From contig JALLLS010000004.1 in assembly GCA_025094145.1 (NCBI GenBank), positions 434,001-498,000 on the forward strand: DNA of 64,000 nt. Direction: 5' to 3'. The stretch is from Spinellus fusiger. Its lineage: Eukaryota > Mucoromycota > Mucoromycetes > Mucorales > Phycomycetaceae. Shown here piece after piece: positions 34,690 to 47,475 of this stretch; the first letter of the stretch is position 1; each line of letters begins with the position of its first letter. A program made the translations under genes and the position numbers. The notes under the pieces are model-generated. The model searched no databases. It saw nothing but the letters and a program-made list of their open reading frames with translations, and was not told where the DNA came from.

Positions 34690-37543
34690 CTATTGCAATC
34701 GCTGTCGTAACTGTGCTTCTACAGCATGGACATTGGAGAGAGTACGTTCACAGCGAGCAGAAAGAGCAGCAAGTGAACATCTGGCAGTATCCGCTGGAGG
34801 CTGCCTTATAAACACATCTTCTGTACCAATTAAATGGAACAAGTGGTAGGTATTGCGGCATAGTTTGTACTTTAGACCAGAGTGGGTGTAGATGGACTCA
34901 AGACTACAGGCACGAATGCCCTGTACCAGATTTCTTATCATGGAGGAAGGAAGGGGAGGGAGGAGGGATGAGTAGGGTGTGTTTGGGCTCCAGCATCCAA
35001 CAATGACAAACTTACCTATGAAGCATAGAAGGTGTTGTGGCCCTTTTATTCCCACCCTCACTGCCATGTCTCCAGTCCATAAAACTGGTGCAGTACTCTT
35101 CATAGTCATCCACAACATCTTCTTGATAGGAGGAGGAAGAGGAGGAGGAGGCTGTTCTTCTCAGCAACTGTAGGGCGAGTGTCGATGCTTGGGGATTCTT
35201 AACGTGTTGAGTGTTTTTTTCTTAGGGTGGTGGTTCACTTACATAGGCAATAGAGTAAAGGTCTTCATGGAGACCAATCCACTTCTCTGCCTTTCTTCTG
35301 TAATAGCCTAGTCTTTCATGGTCGCTGTCTGCTGCTGTTGCTGTTGCTGTTGCTGTGGATTCCTGGAATAGATCCATCCATTCTTCCATTCTCACATCAT
35401 TCACAAGAGGATAAATCTGCCGTCAAAAGAGATATTAGTCTCCCATAAAATACAGTACATACAATGGATGGAATAGACAGAAATAGATCACTTGCCTGTC
35501 GCATCATGGTAAATAGAAGTCTGTCCATCGTAAATACAGGATAGGCATGGATACCAAACACATAACGAGTTGCATTCTCAAATGTATATTGCTCAATATC
35601 CCCTTTCAACAACTTCTTCAAAAGATCCAAGAAAAGCGCATAGTAGCCCATGTCAAGATCAAGTCTAATATCTATGCAACCCATTCCATCAGCTCCACTG
35701 TCCATTCATGGAGGGTATGTTGGGTCACTTACTATCCATCTCCAGGGTCTTTGCTTCAAAACACACTTCAGCTGTTGTAGCATACTTTGCTTTCTGATCG
35801 TCTTTCTTGTACTCCAGATTTATGGCTTTGATGTTCAATAGACGATGATATACCATCTAATAAATAAGCACCCTTGTGTCTCTGTATCCTGTGCACTTAC
35901 TTGAAACAGCCGCACAAAGCAGTAAAGTCCACTCTTCCCAAAGACCATGGGCTGAGCACTCGTACCCATACCCACAGAAGCTTGTTGTGTGCTTGTCTTT
36001 CTTCCACGTACAAAGGACACCTTTTCTTTTTCTTCTCTTCTACTATTAGGAGAGTCCAACAGACCAGGAAGATCCAACAAAGCAGGAAGAAACACACACA
36101 AGAACCCTTTGATCCTTTCACAATCCTCTACTCCATACACAAGATGGTGTTCCAATACAAACAACAACAGCTTCCCAACATCTCTTAAGACTTCCTTGTC
36201 CTTCAGTTCAAATGTATACTGTGGATCAGGAGGATCACTATACCCATCTGTGGGTGTTTTCTTTAGATCTGTAGCACGCTCCAAACGAAGAGCCTCAATC
36301 TCAGTTATAAGATGCTTCACAGAAGTTGCTTTTTTATCGAGTTGTTTGAAATGAATGCCTTTGTGGTCCAAGGCTCTGTAATAATTACGCCTCTCTGTCT
36401 CCTTCCATACCAGTGCCTGCTTCTCCTACTTACCCCGGGATAGGTATTAGCCATGCTGTGATTCTATCCTATCTCTCTATTCTATCCTTGCCTTTTCTTT
36501 CTCCAGATGATAGCCCATATGCTCTAGTCGTTTAAGAACACTGGGCACTGTATGGGCTGGTTGTGTCTGAAGGGACGCATGCATCTCTTTCCCCCGTTCT
36601 TCTCCATAGGCCTTTCCAAGGGCACACAGGTAGATAAAAGGAGAAGGTCCTAGGTCTGCTGGCAGTGTGTATGTCTCTCTTTCTTCTGGCTTCATCTCTT
36701 TAAGGGTCTGTGTCACTCCTTGCAGAAACAAAATTGTTGTTGTATTGAACTGGATGTCCATATCACACGCATACCTACACAGTAACGTGCATTCATTAGA
36801 ATGAGCAGCCCTACCAAGATCACCCCCAGCAGATTCCGTCCTAGGATGAAGAACTCCTCCAACATACCGTTGTTCTTCAATACCATACAATGCCTCTTCA
36901 TACTGATTCTTCTTGGAGGCGGTGAATCCACTGTCTTCACTTGCCCAGGTAGGATGCGAGACATAATCTGTATTCAGGACTTCCCAACACAGCAGATCTT
37001 TTCCAGAACACTTTTGCTGTCTCCACTGCATACGGCATGTATATATATATATATATATACGAGAGAGAGAGAGAGAAAGAGAGAGAAGATCAGTCATCAT
37101 TTCATTTTACTCTACTCTACTCTATTTTTCTCTATTGAAAAGGAGGCTTACAGAAAGAGAAGCAATGCGGTACCCAGAGGCACCTTCATGGTCAGTGTCA
37201 GGAGTAGCAGCCCGGGCATACACGTAAAGAAGGCGGTGATCAGGCTCCTGGTAGCCCAAGAGTTGTTTGAATCTATCAAAGAGATCAGGGTTGCCTCCCA
37301 AGAACCCTTCAACACGATGGACGGCTAGAGTGGCGTCAATGATATTTTGGTTGAAGAGATTGATGACTCTGAGAAATGCATCGTAGGTGACTTTGTTGCC
37401 TATGTGTTTTTTGGCTCTTGTGAAGAAAGTGTCCTTGTCGTCTGGGGCGGGGGATGAGGATAGTTGGGAGCGTAGATCCGAGAGAGGTGCCTATAGACAT
37501 ACATATGTGCATATACAGATATATATGTGTATGTGTATGTGTA

Positions 37544-37620
<77 letters not shown>

Positions 37621-37645
37621 GTGTGTGTATGTGTATGTGCGTGTA

Positions 37646-37694
<49 letters not shown>

Positions 37695-38985
37695 GTGTGT
37701 CTGTGTAGTGTGAATATAAAGGTAAATATGGAGAAAGAAGAAAGAAGAAAGAGGTAGATGGATAGATAAAAAAGAAGAGAGATGTGGGTGGGTGTGGATC
37801 TACGCCCACATACCCATCTTCTCCCTTCTTCTCCCATCTCTCTTTCTTCTTTCTCTCTCTACCTATAACTTCTACTGATACATCTCTACTTTCTTTGACC
37901 TACCTATACACACTCTATACACACTCTACACACACTCTACACACACTCTACACACACTCTACACACACTCTACACACACTCTACACACACACCACACACC
38001 ACACACCACACACACCACACACCACACACCACACACACACACACATACACATACACATATACATGCATTGTCATTCAGCACACTCCCAATGAACAGATAA
38101 TGAATTCTAATGACATACAATGCCTTTGTCTCCACTCTCGCAATCCATCCACAAAGACTGTGCACTCTCTGGCATAAAATCACAAAATGTCTTGATTAGC
38201 TCCTCCTCCCCTTGAAATAGATGACAGATCCTCCAATGCACTTGTTGGATCGACACCTGTTTACGCTGGAATTGTCGTAATATATCAAGAAACTCCTGGT
38301 ACACACTCGTCTCATCTCCACATCTAGCCTGTAGACATGTCTCTGTTATCTCTCTCTCTTCTGTGTGTGTAGAGGATTACCTTGATCACATGAATATAGT
38401 CATAGGCCTCCTTCAGTGTCATTGGATACACTGCCTTATGTAATGGCCTGGTATTCACCACACGCACTGTCTTTGTCTCTTGTGTAGGCAGATGCACATG
38501 CACTATCAATGCATCTTTTGTATGAGAACACTTGAGACGGTATCCGGGAGGCAAAAAGGCATTGAACCCAGAAATCAACAAGGGTGCATCTTTGAAGAGA
38601 ACAGCAATATTCTCAATGACTTGAACAATCGTCAGTCTTTGTTGATATTGTTGGGAAAAGTGTGAGTTTTTCTTCTTTTTTTTGCATGTACTTTTCCTTT
38701 TTGCATGTACTTTTCTTGGACTCACTTGTTTAGCTTGAACTCTCGCATAGTCACCATCAGTCCCTGGTACACTGTATCATCCAGCGTACGTTTGACTTGC
38801 TGAAGATAGTCGAGGGCATCCACAGGGTCGAGAGGTTTATAGCCCAACACAGCTGCCTGAGTCATACGATGAGCATGAGACACCTCCATCGGCCAGGAGG
38901 AAGTGACTGCTGTTGGACTGTGGGTTCCTGGGCTCTGTGACTCGTGTGAAGGAAGAGAGACAAGCAAGGGATCATGACGTAGCAT
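34690..38985 (-). CDS. SIN3: Transcriptional corepressor Sin3
   Basis: Twelve exons: 38726-38985, 38381-38636, 38119-38328, 37152-37490, 36868-37025, 36492-36774, 35901-36416, 35733-35856, 35496-35692, 35243-35416, 35016-35167, 34690-34933; 970 residues. PAH1 (about 50-120: PLDPVDALDYLQQVK, FNAFLPPGYRL), PAH2 (about 155-225: VYQEFLDILRQFQRKQV, LFQGEEELIKTFCDFMP), PAH3 (about 255-330: TYDAFLRVINLFNQNI, FLGGNPDLFDRFKQLLGY), then the HDAC-interacting domain (DYVSHPTWASEDSGFTASKK, RNYYRALDHKGIHFKQLD). The C-terminal Sin3 region ends with LCRNTYHLFHLIGTEDVFIR. Sin3 scaffolds Rpd3-type deacetylases in the nucleus. Two introns have GC donors (36491 AAG|GCAAGG; 35495 CAG|GCAAGT). The intron 37491-38118 is filled by dinucleotide-type repeats. 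Shorter than the yeast protein, mainly by a short N-terminus. Confidence 0.95.
37040..37081. repeat. TA and GA dinucleotide repeats in SIN3 intron
   Basis: TA repeat followed by GA repeat, within the intron 37026-37151 close to the exon 5 acceptor. Confidence 0.8.
37521..38062. repeat. TGTATG hexamer and CTCTACACACA repeats in SIN3 intron 3
   Basis: 37525-37700 is a long run of TGTATG/TG units; 37911-37990 carries tandem 11- to 13-bp CTCTACACACA units; 37985-38062 continues as CA-type repeats. Together they make up most of a 628-bp intron, much longer than the typical 40-130 bp here. They generate many spurious frames. Confidence 0.9.
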
Positions 38986-39141
38986 GCTCTTCAAATAAAC
39001 AAGACAACAAAAGTATGTTAATTTTTTGAATAAATAAATAAATAAATAAAATAAAAATAAAAAATAAAATAAAAAATAAAAAAGGGCAAGCTGTGGAAGT
39101 GAGAGAAAGGGAGCGGGTGGATGGACAGAGACGGAGTTTAT

Positions 39142-40284
39142 TTATTCTTCAAATTCAATCTGTAGCAGGCCGTGGTAAATAATATAAGCAAGAACAAAAG
39201 TCACTCCTCCACCAATGGACCAGACTCGTTTACGCTCAAAGTCCAGCTGTGTTTCTGACTTCTTTTTGGCTGGTGTGGGTGGAGAGGCGTTCATTGAAAA
39301 CAGAGAGCGCCATGCCACTGTGGAGGATGTGTTGTGGACTGTGCTGGGCGTATGGAAGTGGGTGGCCTTGAATCTGTCACAGAAGCGGGCCAGTTGAGGG
39401 AACTCTACTCTGAGGATAATGCTCAGTCGGTTATGAGGGAGTTGAGGGTAGAGATGGAGGGACAGATAGCCAAACACAAGGCAGTCCAGAGTGGTGGGTG
39501 TGCCAAAGAAGTAGTCCTGCTCCAGCGCACTCTCCAATGCCGCGTAGGTGTCTCTTGCCAGTCGGTACATCTAGTGCATGGGAATCACTAAGCCATCTTC
39601 ATCCTAGAGGAGGAGGTGGTGGTGGAGGGGAAGAAAGAAGAAAGGGTACTGCTCTTACGTGGTGCCATCCTGTGCGCTGTAATTCCTTCATTTCCTCTGC
39701 TTCATTCTCGGGCAGTGTCACATCATCTCCAACAATCTCCACAGCATATTTGGCGAGTCTTGCTCCTGCGTTCTTCTTCAGCTGGAGGGGTGCCAGATAG
39801 CAGGTAGGAAAGGACAGGAGACTGGCATAGGCAGGACGAATGCACTTGATGAAGTTGGTGGTGTCTGTATACCAGGCAAACAGCTACCATGGCCCATGAA
39901 TAAGCTTCTCTCTTTCTCCATGACCCTTTACCATCACATCATGCAGTGTGTCTTGGCACAGGGCACTATAGGCTGTGCTTCTGGCCCTGTCTTTGTCAGA
40001 GAGAGACGCATCCGCATCCAGTCCCTTGCGTCTCAGGTGCTTAAGAATGCGGTCTACACCTGCCACCCACACAGCCCCATCCTTCAACAATGGCAGCTCC
40101 CCTTGGCTTGTCAGTCGCTTGTCTATGCCCTGTCTGTCAATGTACCTGTGGGACTTGTATGGGGGTCATTGCAGTGAACCACCGAGTAGTCCTGGCTCAC
40201 CAGTCTCAGGTAGGCTTCTACCACAGTGCACTTGGGGTCAATAGAAGGAGCATCAAGAGCAGGTCCCCATACATACAGCTGCAT
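39142..40284 (-). CDS. SAM37: Metaxin / Sam37-like mitochondrial outer membrane protein
   Basis: Four exons: 40146-40284, 39932-40101, 39659-39883, 39142-39570; 320 residues, near the 317 of metaxin 1. It begins MQLYVWGPALDAPSIDPKCT, the usual thioredoxin-like start of metaxin/Sam37 (LxxWGPAxGLPSxDPxCL), continues GELPLLKDGAVWVAGVDRIL, and has the GST-C-like LARDTYAALESALEQDYFFG, TTLDCLVFGYLSL. It ends with one C-terminal membrane segment (GGGVTFVLAYIIYHGLL), the tail anchor expected for this family. Sam37 works with Sam35 and Sam50 to insert beta-barrel proteins into the mitochondrial outer membrane. All introns are GT-AG. Confidence 0.9.
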
Positions 40285-40354
40285 AATGTAAATAGAACAA
40301 AATAAAACAGAAAAGAGGACAACAACAGACCAACAGTCTCAAATAGTCACGTGT

Positions 40355-40487
40355 TTATTTATCAACAACGACAGGTGTCCCCTCATTGATCTTCACATCC
40401 AAGTCCTTTTTGATCTGTGTCTCGAGATCTCTGATATCCTGTAGGGTCATTCCATACCAGCTATCCATCCAGCAGAACAATTGTCTG

Positions 40488-40518
<31 letters not shown>

Positions 40519-41682
40519 TACACTCTAGTGAGTGACTGTGTTTTGTTTCTAGACGAGCGGCGCTGTAGTGGAGCCAGGCTTACCTGTGGAATTTAATAAA
40601 CAGGTTGTGGATAGCCTTGGCAATAAAGGCTTCCACCTTTGTCTGTAGGCCAAACCACTTGAATTCAATGTACACCAGCTTATAGCAGGTCATGACAGGG
40701 TCGCAGGTCTCTTTCCAGTCTGGATCTGTCAATGGACCACGGCCTGTCTTTTCAGAGTGCACACACTTGGGATCTTCTGATGCCTTGTAGTCCTTGGCAT
40801 CAATCTTGTCATTGGCCACATCAATAATGACCACCTCACGCTTCTTGAGATCAGCCTCTGAGATGTTGAGGGCATTCTCCATGTCTCCGCGTGAATTATT
40901 GACATGCTGTGTCTCATAGACAATGGAGAAGTTGTCCTTCATCCAGCCATTCTACCCTCGTATGTCAATATATCAACCGAGGAAGGGAGGAAAAGGTTGG
41001 CCCATCGACCACAGCAAATAAAACAAAACAACAACAACAACAACAACAAAGAAACACAACTAGGCAAACACCTTGAGAATTACATTACCTTGAGAACTAT
41101 ACCCAAGATGAGATTTCATTCATACATGTCCATTACCTGTTCTACAGTGGGGATAAGCATTCCATGCCTAACAAGAACAGTGAGCAGTCATGATAAGAAA
41201 GAAAAGAAAGAAAAGATAAGAAAAAGAGAGACATACTTCTTCATACAAGTCCAGTGAGCCTGTGGGAGCAATGGCCCGCACAAATGAAGGGACTCTGGAT
41301 GTCAATCGAAAGATCTTGTAGGTGTATTGGCCCTTTTCTCCATTGTCACTCTCATAAGGCTCATTCTTCAATACTTCCACACCTTCTCCGCCTCCTGTCT
41401 GTTCCTTGGAAGACATGGCTGTGGCATAGAGCTGGGCTGTGATTCAATCAACCCCACAGGATAATAAGCAACACCACAAGAGAATCAACAAATAAAAGGC
41501 ACAAGAAGGGACTGAGCATAGGCTACATTGGACAAGGCACAGATACAACACCCATCCCTCCTTTTCTTTCTCTTCTTCCTCTTCTTCCCTTGGAATAGTC
41601 CTCTCAATCTCTACTACAACTTACCCACTTGGTACTCAGACTCAGTACAGTTGTTGATGACGCGGAATTCTTTAATGAGCAT
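40355..41682 (-). CDS. Class I phosphatidylinositol transfer protein
   Basis: Six exons: 41625-41682, 41237-41436, 41137-41167, 41089-41096 (8 nt), 40584-40951, 40355-40484; 264 residues against 270 in human PITP-alpha. It matches the StAR-like PITP fold: [116 protein letters not shown]. Class I PITPs shuttle PI and PC between membranes in the cytosol. The frame between CRT and NGWMKDNF can only be kept by an 8-nt micro-exon TTCTCAAG (encoding V-L-K with the flanking G), bordered by TATAG and GTAATG. A GT repeat sits in the last intron (40488-40516). Confidence 0.93.
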
Positions 41683-43640
41683 GGTAAAAAGAGTGGAAAA
41701 AAACAAAACAAGGCCATCTTAAGGATACCGCCTGAAATAGGACTATGCACTGGGTTCTGACTCCGAACAGCTAGAAAAGGGGACATTATGACAGCCAGTG
41801 GAGATGTAGTATCGTCTTTTGTCCTACAACAGTCACAAGATCAAGGATTTTATGGGCCATTCCATAGCAAGGACGTCATCTAGGAGAGCAACAAGTGAGG
41901 GTAAGGAAGGATAGCTTCATTTAATAAAGTATGAAAAAGGAAGGTGAGGGAATAGATAGGTTTCTATTTTAGGAACATTTATTCTATTTTAGGAAGGCGA
42001 GGAGACAGGGGTGGTGGTGGTGGTGGTCCTGTTGTTTCCTTTTTCTCTCTCTCTCCAATCTCTTTCTCTCTCTCTCCAATCTCTTTCTCTCCAATCTCTC
42101 TCTCTTTTGGTAGGTTAGTCTACTCATCAAAAGTCAGTGTGTTTTATACAAAGAGAGAAAAGAAGGGTGGGGGATCTGTTCTGATCTGTGCTTGTCTGTT
42201 TTTATTGGATGGTCTGTGGGTGGAGATCCTTGTGTTTTCATGGTCTATGCATTGGCCATTGAGTGGTGTTCTTGTGGATAGAAAAATAAAATTATAATTA
42301 GTCATTTCATCATAGGCCATTGCTAATTCACGTGCTGTTGGATACCTTTTGTTGTTGGGGGAAAGTATAGCAGGTAGTAAACAACGTGTATTGCTTGGTA
42401 TATTGTTGGAAATAGACAGGCTGTTGACAGTAGATCATGTGGTTTAATCATAGTGTTAGGAGAGATGAACCACTCAATATTGAGCAATGACAGACGTGGC
42501 TAGTGATGCATGATCCAATGCGTCTATTTAGACTGGAAATGTGTCAGATAAAGAGAGAAGGATCTCCATTCACTACAGCCAACAGTAACAAACAACTTAC
42601 AAAGTGTGTTGATGTCTATAGCCATTCTTTCCTCACTTTAGACAATGATCGTCTGAGTTATTAATCATCCCAGTTTAAGGAGGAGTCTGTAATGTGTGCT
42701 TGTCTGCTTTTATTCTTGTCCTATCTTCCTCATCATTGTCATTGCTATGGATTTATATAGATATAGATATGGATATGGATATAAAGGGGGGAATATCTAT
42801 TGAATAGCAACTTATCCCTCCTCTCCTCCCCCCAGCTCTTTATCATCCAATTGAATTGGTTTTCTATGCTACAGAATGGAACCAAAGTAATGGTGTATAT
42901 AACCAACCAATAAAGTCAGTCACATACTGCTCTCTTCTTGCTCTGCTGTAATAGACTACTATCACCAAGAAAACAATCTTTCTGTGGCTACCGTAGTTGG
43001 CACCAAAAAAAAAAGAAGAGAGCAGCTGGACATTCTACCAGTATAAACCACTCAGGAGCATAAATGACCTTGATGCTTATTCACCTTGGTAGTTGGAAAT
43101 ATATCCAAAAATACAGAACAAGGTGTGGAATACTCTTGTATTTCTGTCTCTATCTCTTAATAATATATATTGATATAAGTGTCTTGTTTTAGGCTATCGA
43201 ATCCTGTATTCTTTTTCACGACTAAAGTGTGACAGAGACTATCCCTGCCCACCCACCCGATAGAACTGCTGATTGGGCCATATCTCTCAAGGTCTTTTTC
43301 TCCATGGACAGGGAAGACGGGTTCAAAAGAATTCAATGCGTGACTAGGGAATAGAATGAGAATGCTTTGCTACGGTTGCTATGACTACTATGGTTGCTAT
43401 GAGAATGGCTAAGCTATCAAGGCATGGAATCATCGGCAGGACAAGTAAGTCACACCACTTCTTTCTATATTTCTACTCTATGCCTCATTAACAGTCTCAA
43501 CAGATACCAAACTACTATTTGCACTTATGTTTGCATTTATAAAAAGCAGTCAACCTTAAAAAGGTCTCTCTACACATACACAGATCTGTATTGTTTTTTT
43601 AAAAAAAAAAAAAAAGAAAAAAGAAAGAAAAAAAAGTACT
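41683..43640. other. Intergenic region PITP / histone H4, no gene seen
   Basis: About 2 kb with CT-rich tracts (42040-42110), GTG units (42010-42030) and scattered TATAAA-like strings. No frame, splice series or RNA gene was recognised on either strand. Confidence 0.5.
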
Positions 43641-44004
<364 letters not shown>

Positions 44005-44324
44005 AGCCTTCTCTTTAAGTGACCAATAAGGAAAACGAGTCACGGAGTCCTCAACACCAAAAAAAAAAGTCTTGCTCACTAAAAAGTAGAAATTGTAAAT
44101 TTTTTACACACTGCATTGGCCAATCAGCAGATCATTCTCTAGGGCTGGGTGTCAATTTAGCACCAATGGATATTCTAGGGAGAGAGAGGAGAGGTCAAGT
44201 GAAGGACTCTTGTCAGATAGTAAAGAGTGGTTTTGAAGTAAAAAGTGGTTTTGACCAGAGTTCTTTGCTGGAAGAGAAAAAGAGAAAAAGAATTAATTAA
44301 GAATAAGTATTTGGTAGGCTATTC

Positions 44325-44532
44325 TATTCTATTAGTATTAGTGGTAGTAGTATTATTATTAGTTGTATTATTATTAGTATTAGTATTATTATTATTAGTA
44401 TTATTATTATTAGTAGTAGTAGTATTAGTATTATTAGTAGTAGTATTTGTATCAGTATTAGCATCAGTATTAGCATCAGTATTAGCATCAGTATTAGCAT
44501 CAGTATTAGTATCAGTATTAGCATCAGCATTT
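44325..44532. repeat. Degenerate TTA/GTA/GCA trinucleotide repeat
   Basis: About 200 bp of mixed ATTAGTATT units, with six near-perfect AGTATTAGCATC dodecamers at the right end. Non-coding by context. Confidence 0.8.
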
Positions 44533-45033
44533 AGATTGAATAAGCTTAATTTAATCTCATCCAATCTAGTATTTTCCCATACAAGCTTTTTAGAATCCTT
44601 CTAAATAAAAGAATGGCTTGCAATCTCTTGTTTATTCAATTGTAGAGGTAAAAATCAGTAAAAACAATAGAGACAGCATCAAAGTGTAAGTCATTTTAAT
44701 ACTAGTATTATTTATTTATTTAATCATAGCCATTAGTCTCTGTTGGTAGAGTATGTCTTTTCTACTCATGATAATATAATTGCACTAATACTATGATAAG
44801 TATAAATAGTAGAGATAATAAATAATAAGTAATAAGTATTTAATTATTTATTTGAAAAAGTAAAGCCATTTTATACTGTTTAAAGTAGACAACTTTCTCT
44901 TTTAAAGAACATAATAAGCTTAAGCATATGACTTGTATTTGATCACTTTGTGTTTATTATAACAGCATTTTACATTAGCTAAACCAATTGCAAGGTTCAT
45001 TCATGACATTGAATTAGATAAGGAATATGCTAC

Positions 45034-45591
45034 CTAAGTCTTGAGGGATTCGCTGGCAGTGTTATTACTATCTTCATCGTCATTGTCATTATCATCGTCA
45101 TTATCATCATCATTATCCTTATTACTATCATCAATAGCAATAGTCGTGGTCGTAGTAGCAGTAGCAACATCTGCCTTTGTAGTAGCACAACTAGTCTTCT
45201 TTGATTTGATAGGAAGCAGCATAGCATGAATGTTGGGCAAGACACCACCTTGAGCAATAGTAACATTGCGCAACAATTGACTTAGTTCTTCATCATTACG
45301 GATAGCCAACTGCAAATGACGGGGAATAATACGCATCCTTTTGTTATCTTGAGCAGCATTACCAGCCAACTCGACTATCTCTGCTGTCAAGTATTCAATA
45401 ACAGCGGCCATGTAAACAGGAGCCCCTGCTGCTATACGATGGGCATAATGACCAGAACGTAGCAAACGATGCATACGGCTCACCGAGAACTGAAGACCTG
45501 CTCTGGAAGATCGTGATTTATAGAAGGTAGTCGTAGATGCACCTTTTCCTACTTTTACTCCCATCTTTCTTTCTGACTTTCTTCTGGGCAT
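45034..45591 (-). CDS. Histone H2A variant with long acidic tail
   Basis: Single exon, 185 residues against about 130 for canonical H2A. The N-terminal tail [20 protein letters not shown] is longer and different from SGRGKGGK. The histone fold is complete: [92 protein letters not shown]. The acidic-patch residues (E-Y-L-T-A-E-I-V-E and N-D-E-E) are kept. The C-terminus continues for about 65 residues with an Ala/Thr stretch and then a D/N-rich block ([14 protein letters not shown]), and has no SQ[ED] phosphorylation motif. It could replace canonical H2A in special chromatin. A TATA box lies 50 bp upstream of the start. Confidence 0.9.
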   Translation of the reverse strand: MPRRKSERKMGVKVGKGASTTTFYKSRSSRAGLQFSVSRMHRLLRSGHYAHRIAAGAPVYMAAVIEYLTAEIVELAGNAAQDNKRMRIIPRHLQLAIRNDEELSQLLRNVTIAQGGVLPNIHAMLLPIKSKKTSCATTKADVATATTTTTIAIDDSNKDNDDDNDDDNDNDDEDSNNTASESLKT

Positions 45592-45640
45592 GGTATAATA
45601 AAGAGAGAAAATACTCAAAAAGTATCAATGCAATATGTTC

Positions 45641-45648
45641 TTTTTATA
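45641..45648 (-). promoter_or_regulatory. TATA box of H2A variant
   Basis: TATAAAAA on the minus strand, 50 bp upstream of the ATG at 45591. Confidence 0.55.
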
Positions 45649-45811
45649 CTATTGTGTGGATACACCCTATTCACCCAGTCACATTGAACAGTAATATAGT
45701 GTAGTTATTTGCACTTGAAACTACTCTTTTGCTTTCTCATTAGTACTCATCGCCTGTTTCTAGAGAAACATCATTTTGCTGATATAGAGGAATAGATTTA
45801 TTTAACTATTT

Positions 45812-47440
45812 CTACTTAGTTTTTGGTACTGAGAAGATATCAGCAATGTCGTGTTTTTCATCTGACAAAAAGTCACCCATGTCTGCATAAAAAGCATCTA
45901 GATCATCCTCCAAGCTTTCTTTTTCTATACGAGACATTAGTACTTTCTTTTTTCTTTTCTTTTTCTATAATAAAATATTACCTTTGGGTTTTTTAGCAGC
46001 TACTTGCTGCTTTCTCTCTTCTTCTTCTCTATGCTTACGTGCTTCTGCCTCTTGTTGCTCTTTCTCTTTTTGCTTTCGAATACGTTCATTGACCAGTGCT
46101 TCTGAATATTCACAGGCATAGGCATGTTTATCGCCATACGCCCATAACCCATCAGGTACATCTGCCGGTATAGCCCATTCTGATGCTACATAAACTGGCA
46201 AGAAGCTATCTGGATTTGCATAGGACACCAATACCTTGCGTCGATCCACCACAAACTGATCGCCCATTCTCTTTAGTGCTTTTGCTGCCAACTGTCTCTT
46301 TGTTTAGCCTATCTTCCATAGTTTTTCCTTTCCCCCCAATATGCAGATCTTACTTGGACACTGTTGAATTCTGCAAACGCAAATTCACAAGACATTTTTG
46401 TCAGTTTATCACGAATGAGCAACACACGATCGAGGCCTTCAAAGGGTTTAATAGCATAGAAAAGAGATTCCTCTGTAGTAAGATTATCAAGACTGCGCAC
46501 AAGGATCATGCTGCTGGGGGCAAAAGAAGCATCCCTAGAGCCGTCATTAATTTCCATGGACTCTGTTTCGTTGGAACGTGTTTGTGCCTTGGAGCCTAAC
46601 CCATGTAATAATTTAATTATTTCAGTATAACAACAACAACTCCACTCACTCACTCACTCACTCACTTACTTTCATAGGGAGCCCTGCATTCTACACATAC
46701 ACGACGGTAATCTTCATTGAACTTCTTGCACTGAAAAAAAAGTATTAGCCTTGTGTGTTTTCTCTTATTCTTTCTTACTCTTTGACATCTCCATTCGAGC
46801 TTGTTGTCCTTGACGCCATTCTTGTGGCAGTAATCCACACGTACTCTATAATCCCCCATGAAGAAATGTGGAAAGTATCTTTCAAAGAACTGAACAGCAT
46901 GGCCTACACTTGTAAACCTCACAAAAGCAAACTGACGTGATTCGCCTAAAACATAAACGGTTAGCTAAACTACAACTTTTCCACCTTTTCTTTCTTTCTC
47001 TCTCTCTTTTCTCCTCTTATTTTTTCCTCCTCTATTATATTTTCTTTCCTCATATTCCTAGACCAAAGAGGAGAAAGAAAATAGAGAGAAAGAAAGAAAA
47101 AGGGTAGTAGTAAACGTTGTGGACCTGTTTCTCGACTTCTAATCAATGTCACTTCATCAATGCTGGCTTCCATTGATTCCAGTTTTCTTTGGATCTAGAG
47201 TCAACAAAAGAGTCAGCTCTATTCTTTCTTTTTTCTTTTTCATAGCCATTCTCACCACCACCTCCCTCCTTCTCTCTCCGTTCACTCTTTAATCTAATTC
47301 CAAATCTAATTCCAAATCTAATTCCAAGCAACAGAGAGACCCACTTACATCTTTTTCCTGAGCATGGTCAGGGAGTCCACGAAGAACAATATTGATATTG
47401 GGAGGGGAGCTATCATGAGGCCTTGTGGAGTGCTTAATGG

Positions 47441-47475
<35 letters not shown>

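Noticed and set aside
37387..37837. Long open frames in several phases (poly His/Thr, Val/Tyr, Cys/Met)
   Set aside because: They are translations of the TG/TGTATG repeat in SIN3 intron 3, not genes.
44245..44604. Frames of poly Val/Leu and poly Asn/Thr
   Set aside because: Products of the TTA/GTA trinucleotide repeat; no start context or homologue.
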